A stretch of 64,000 nt of DNA from contig ML682007.1 of assembly GCA_007922195.1 (NCBI GenBank), positions 20,450,998 through 20,514,997 of the forward strand, read 5' to 3'. The stretch is from Podocnemis expansa (Eukaryota; Chordata; Testudines; Podocnemididae). Of this stretch, positions 60,554-64,000 are shown piece after piece. Both the position numbers and the translations under genes were made by a program. The notes under the pieces are model-generated. The model ran no database searches, was not told the origin of the DNA, and saw only the letters and a list, made by a program, of their open reading frames with translations. Positions within the stretch are counted from its first letter, which is position 1; each line of letters begins with the position of its first letter.

Positions 60554-61727
60554 ATAGTGTCTTAAGACTTGACCTAAATGTCCAAAAGCATGTCAGTTTA
60601 GATTTCAGCTTGACATCGTGTCTTGTGCCATGAAAACTACTCTGTAGGAGCAAATTTTTGTTTCTGCCATTTGCAGTCACTATTGCAGCAAATACATTTG
60701 GAAAATCCCTACAATTCCTATATATGCCCAATAGGAAAATTAAAAACCTGAACTTGCCACTTCACAGTAACATTCTTTGTACCCCTGTTGGTAATGGGAG
60801 TCTTGAAGCTAGCTATTTGACAGCTATGCTATAGTCATACGTGTAAAATGTGTACAGAAGATATGCTGACTTCTCAGTGTTACTCCAGATAGATTAGTTT
60901 TCCACAATGAGTGGAGATGATAAATTGGAGGGGGATCTGAAGTCTCTTCCTCCTGTATGTGCTCTGTAGGCTATAGCTCCTTCATTTATTTTAAGACAAT
61001 TGCATTCTTGAGAGCAGTAGACTTAGCTACACCAAGTCAGGCCCAGCCAGTCCTCTTGTTTGAAACACAAATTAGTGTTCAGTTGGTGATTCTTTGTTCT
61101 CTCTATCAGATTTGTATTATGGATCAACAGAACAAAAAGAGCATTGGTCCTTACTTTTTATTAAAAATCTTTTTACAATTTTAATCATTTTATGGCTTGA
61201 AAATTTCTCACATTTGTAGCTACCTTGACAACTGTTTCCTTCACTGCCTTTCTCAGGGTATCTACATGTTGTTGAGTTCATGGTAGGTCAGTTTCGAATG
61301 GTAGTAATGAGAGTGCTCACACCCCAATCGTGTTCCCAAGCAATGACAATGCAGGTGTAGTATATTTATTGCATCTCTTCAAAACTCTGGCAACTTAGCG
61401 TTTCTGAAAAAAAACTAAGTATACACATTCATCTCTGCTAGATCAGGGCATTGACTAGCAGCTGACAGTATTCTTTGGTGGAGGTTCACCAGTGGCCATA
61501 CCGCATTAGCATCTATCTACCACAGAGAATTACCCCCTTAAATGGTGGTAGAACAACCAATAACGCCAATTTCCTAGGTTTTTATTACTCTGGTTAAAAA
61601 CGCTCTGATCCCAATGATAGGTTGCCGATTTTAATCTAACATCTTGTCTTGAAAGCTACATCTGGATATAAACAAACCTTAAAATTTTAATAGGCAGATA
61701 ATTGCTGCTGCTTTGTGTTGTGTATAG

Positions 61728-62037
61728 CAGTGGTGTCCAACCTTTTTAAGGCTGGGGACCCCCGTGTGAGGAGAGAGAATCTGTGGCCCCGTGTTTTGAG
61801 TGAGGCGCCACCATGCAGTGGCGGCACCTCCACACTCTGAATGTGGCCCACGCAGGGCAGAATGTGGCCCCTTGCCCCGAGCCGGGGAGCTGCTGTGGCC
61901 ATGGCCCCCTGCCCAGTCTTCCCTTCCCGCCTGTCCTCCGGCAGCATCTGGTCCCAGCTGCCAGGCTGTCCGCGGGCCCCGTGGAGCCGCTCTGCGGCAC
62001 CCTCAGGGGTCCGCGGCCCACAGGTCGGGAACCACCG
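61728..62037. mobile_element. Non-autonomous hAT element, GC-rich interior
   Basis: Left CAGTGGTGTCCAACCTTTTT and right CAGGTCGGGAACCACCG are imperfect inverted repeats. The flanks GTGTATAG and GGCATAG suggest a decayed duplication. The interior is GC- and CpG-rich and opens 75-139-codon frames on both strands that are not genes. Confidence 0.65.
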
Positions 62038-62079
62038 GCATAGAGTGTTTCCTGCTTTTTCTCTTTGCAGTGTATGACT

Positions 62080-62150
62080 TAGAATCGTAGCGTTGGGAGG
62101 GACCACAAGAGTTCATCTAGTCCATCTCCTGATTTGTTACTGCACAATGT
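62080..62150 (-). mobile_element. CR1 LINE 3'-end fragment
   Basis: TAGAATCGTAGCGTTGGGAG, GGACCACAAGAGTTCATCTA and GTCCATCTCC are the antisense of the CR1 3' end typical of sauropsids (consensus 'agaatcatagaattgg...agggacctcaagaggtcatctagtcca'). Only about 70 bp remain, right after the hAT element. Confidence 0.75.
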
Positions 62151-62904
62151 GCCATGAGCTCAGACCCACAGTATTTTAATCAGCCGTGTGGAAATAAGTC
62201 AGTGAACAAAAATTCTTGCCTGGATTTTTTTCTCATGCTTTGCATGTGGGTATGTTTGGGCATGTCGCAATAAAGTGCTGACAGACTAAAGATGGGAACA
62301 GAAAGATTGTTTTGCTGTCAATCCATTCCTGTCTCTGCTTTAAAGCTTTTTGTTCTTGTAGAACTTCTTAAAGAGTGGTATTCACAATAAATTATGTTCG
62401 TGCTTCTAATCAACCCCTCCAGAGGACTGCTGCCACTTGCTTGTTAGAAATAATCACTTGAAACTAATTTCTGCTTATTTTTCAATTTCACAAACATGGC
62501 AAAATCTTAACTTACACAGGTCTTTGCAGTTGTAGGGTATATTTGCATGATTTATTTTCTTCTGACTTCCTCAGTGTGAACACTTTATGCCTAACTGAAA
62601 TTGCCAGAGCATGAATGTTAGAGACTGGGTTGATGAGGTAATGTCTTTTTTTTTTTTATTGGATCAACTTCTGTTGGTGAGAGAGACAAACTTTCTCTCT
62701 CAGCAGTAGAAGTTGGTCTAATAAAAGGTATTACATCACCCCTGGGGCTGACCTGGCTACAACTGTGCTACATAGGACACAAACATGTAACCCATCTCAG
62801 TTTGTTTTATTTGCTACTGCCCTTTTTATTCAGTGGTGGTGAACTTGCGGTAGGTAGGTAGATGGGTTATGGTTAAGAGCTATATACTGGGTTTTTTTGG
62901 GTTT

Positions 62905-62929
62905 GTTTTTTTTTGGGGGGGGGGGGGGG
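62905..62929 (+). repeat. Poly-T/poly-G tract
   Basis: Ten T followed by fifteen G in TTC1 intron 7, with further GTTTGG words after it. Confidence 0.9.
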
Positions 62930-63416
62930 AGTTTGGAGCAGTTTGGGGTTGGTTTGTTGGCAGTAGGGGTTTTCAAAATAATACCACAAAAAGATAAGCA
63001 TCAGACTGTCAAAACTATCTATACAATCTTTATGTAGTATGCCACTTCATATTGTTGGCCTGTCCATTTGACCCAACTCCTGTTCGGTCATTTGTCAATT
63101 TATATAAAAATAATGGGTAGCTCTGTGAAGGACATGAAGGAGACCCCCACCAAAAACTGTCAAGTGTGCTTAGTGCATAATCGTGTTACTAACCAACAGA
63201 AAAGTTTCTTAAAACAGAGCACCTGACTCCTTTTGCACACAAGCTTTCTTCAGCATCTCTTCTTTTGCCAGTTATTTTGAGATCAGCAAACATACTTATT
63301 GGATTTAGTGCCTCAGAGAATGAAAAGTGCACCCTAGAAGGCGCAAACTGATAAAAGTTCTTACTGGCCAGCTAAGCCCTCATATTGTAGGTATGGAGAA
63401 CGTGAGTTCATGTTGC

Positions 63417-63795
63417 CAAGTTCCAAGGGGGTAGCCATGTTAGTCTAATTCAATAAAACAAGGAAGGAGTCCTGTGGCACTTAAAGACTAACAAATTTAT
63501 TTACTGCATGAGCTTTCATGGGAGAAAATCCCACTTTGTAAGACACTGTGAAGATGGGGGAACTTACAGAATGGGAGGAAATCAATGCAGTTAAGTGTAA
63601 GTCATGGGATCAGGTCATACCATGACAGCAAATCAAAGCAGTTGTTAAAATTCAAGCACAGGGAAACAGCACACAGAGGAAGGTGAGTTCACCCAACTTC
63701 AAAATGTCTGAAGTGGGATTCTCTCCCACAAAAGATCATGTGATAAATACATTTGTTAGTCTTTAAGTGCCACAGGACTCCCTCCTTGTTTTGAT
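63417..63795 (+). mobile_element. Full-length fold-back element, about 380 bp, 12-13-bp TSD
   Basis: Starts TTCCAAGGGGGTAGCCATGT, core GGAGTCCTGTGGCACTTAAA and ACTAACAAATTTATTTACTG, then GAGCTTTCATGGGAGAAAAT, a central segment (AGTCATGGGATCAGGTCATA) and a complete inverted arm (GTGGGATTCTCTCCCACAAA, TTAGTCTTTAAGTGCCACAG, GACTCCCTCCTTGTTTTG). TGAGTTCATGTTG (63403-63415) and TGAGCTCATGTTG (63795-63807) are a 12-13-bp duplication with one mismatch. The other copies in the window are parts of this unit. No coding frame. Confidence 0.8.
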
Positions 63796-64000
63796 GAGCT
63801 CATGTTGAAATAGTCATCAGCTTGGTTGTTCCTCAGCTGTGAGCTCACTTTTTCATCTTTAATGCATAATTTGGGGTAGGCAAGGTTTGCCCTGACCCTT
63901 TTTAACTTGTCCACTTATTCTGGAAAAGCAGTAGCTTGCCCTGGGGTGAAAAGTCATCATACAAATTAATATGCCTGGTTTTTTTCATTAATATTATGTT

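Larger units (their letters stand above)
59652..64000 (+). other. TTC1: TTC1 intron 7 (5' part)
   Basis: Starts with GTAAGT and runs off the window. It contains a MITE, a hAT element, a CR1 tail fragment, a T/G homopolymer junction and a complete fold-back element. No sequence that would encode the KLKDLGN-type final exon was seen. Confidence 0.85.

Noticed and set aside
61687..62106. 139-codon minus-strand frame and shadows
   Set aside because: Inside a GC-rich hAT element; not a gene.
59652..64000. Last TTC1 coding exon
   Set aside because: Looked for codons matching the KLKDLGN...NFVQNP end of the family after an AG acceptor; none seen, so it must lie beyond the window.
1..64000. tRNA, rRNA, CRISPR, operon or other prokaryotic features
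   Set aside because: Vertebrate nuclear DNA; only tRNA-derived SINE heads resemble tRNA, and none is an intact gene.

Overview
This window is vertebrate nuclear DNA, most likely from a turtle (Testudines); a crocodilian is the next best fit. It has two orthologous multi-exon genes with GT-AG introns, a CpG-rich promoter, and a repeat load typical of these lineages: tRNA-derived SINEs of the chelonian Cry type, CR1 LINE fragments, many short hAT-like elements with 8-bp target duplications, and palindromic DNA elements with 3-bp duplications. The species call rests on memory of these repeat families, not on a search. Nearly all other open frames lie in repeats or GC-skewed DNA and are not genes.

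Layout: (1) 1-10068 is intron of the alpha-1B adrenergic receptor gene. Its last coding exon (TM7, NPxxY and cytoplasmic tail) is at 10069-10649, and its first exon lies upstream of the window. (2) 10650-34500 is 3' UTR and a roughly 23-kb intergenic stretch rich in DNA elements. (3) 34500-34786 is the CpG-rich promoter and probable non-coding first exon of TTC1, followed by a G-rich minisatellite containing the only assembly gap (35041-35050). (4) 36185-59651 holds six coding exons of TTC1 (codons 1-249 plus one base of the next). The final exon, about 43 residues by comparison with mammals, lies past 64000. ADRA1B followed by TTC1 on the same strand matches human chromosome 5q33, which supports both names.

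The two genes are not known to act together. One is a Gq-coupled catecholamine receptor and the other a cytosolic TPR co-chaperone/adaptor. The most unusual content is a family of fold-back interspersed repeats: several copies consist of two inverted arms and are flanked by direct duplications of 7-13 bp. That is unlike the hAT copies here, which carry 8 bp, or the palindromic MITEs, which carry 3 bp. Also notable are an 86-bp tandem repeat with a conserved hairpin in each unit, a 52-bp-arm inverted repeat in a GC-rich island, and two same-orientation copies of one hAT-like element flanking the TTC1 start-codon exon.
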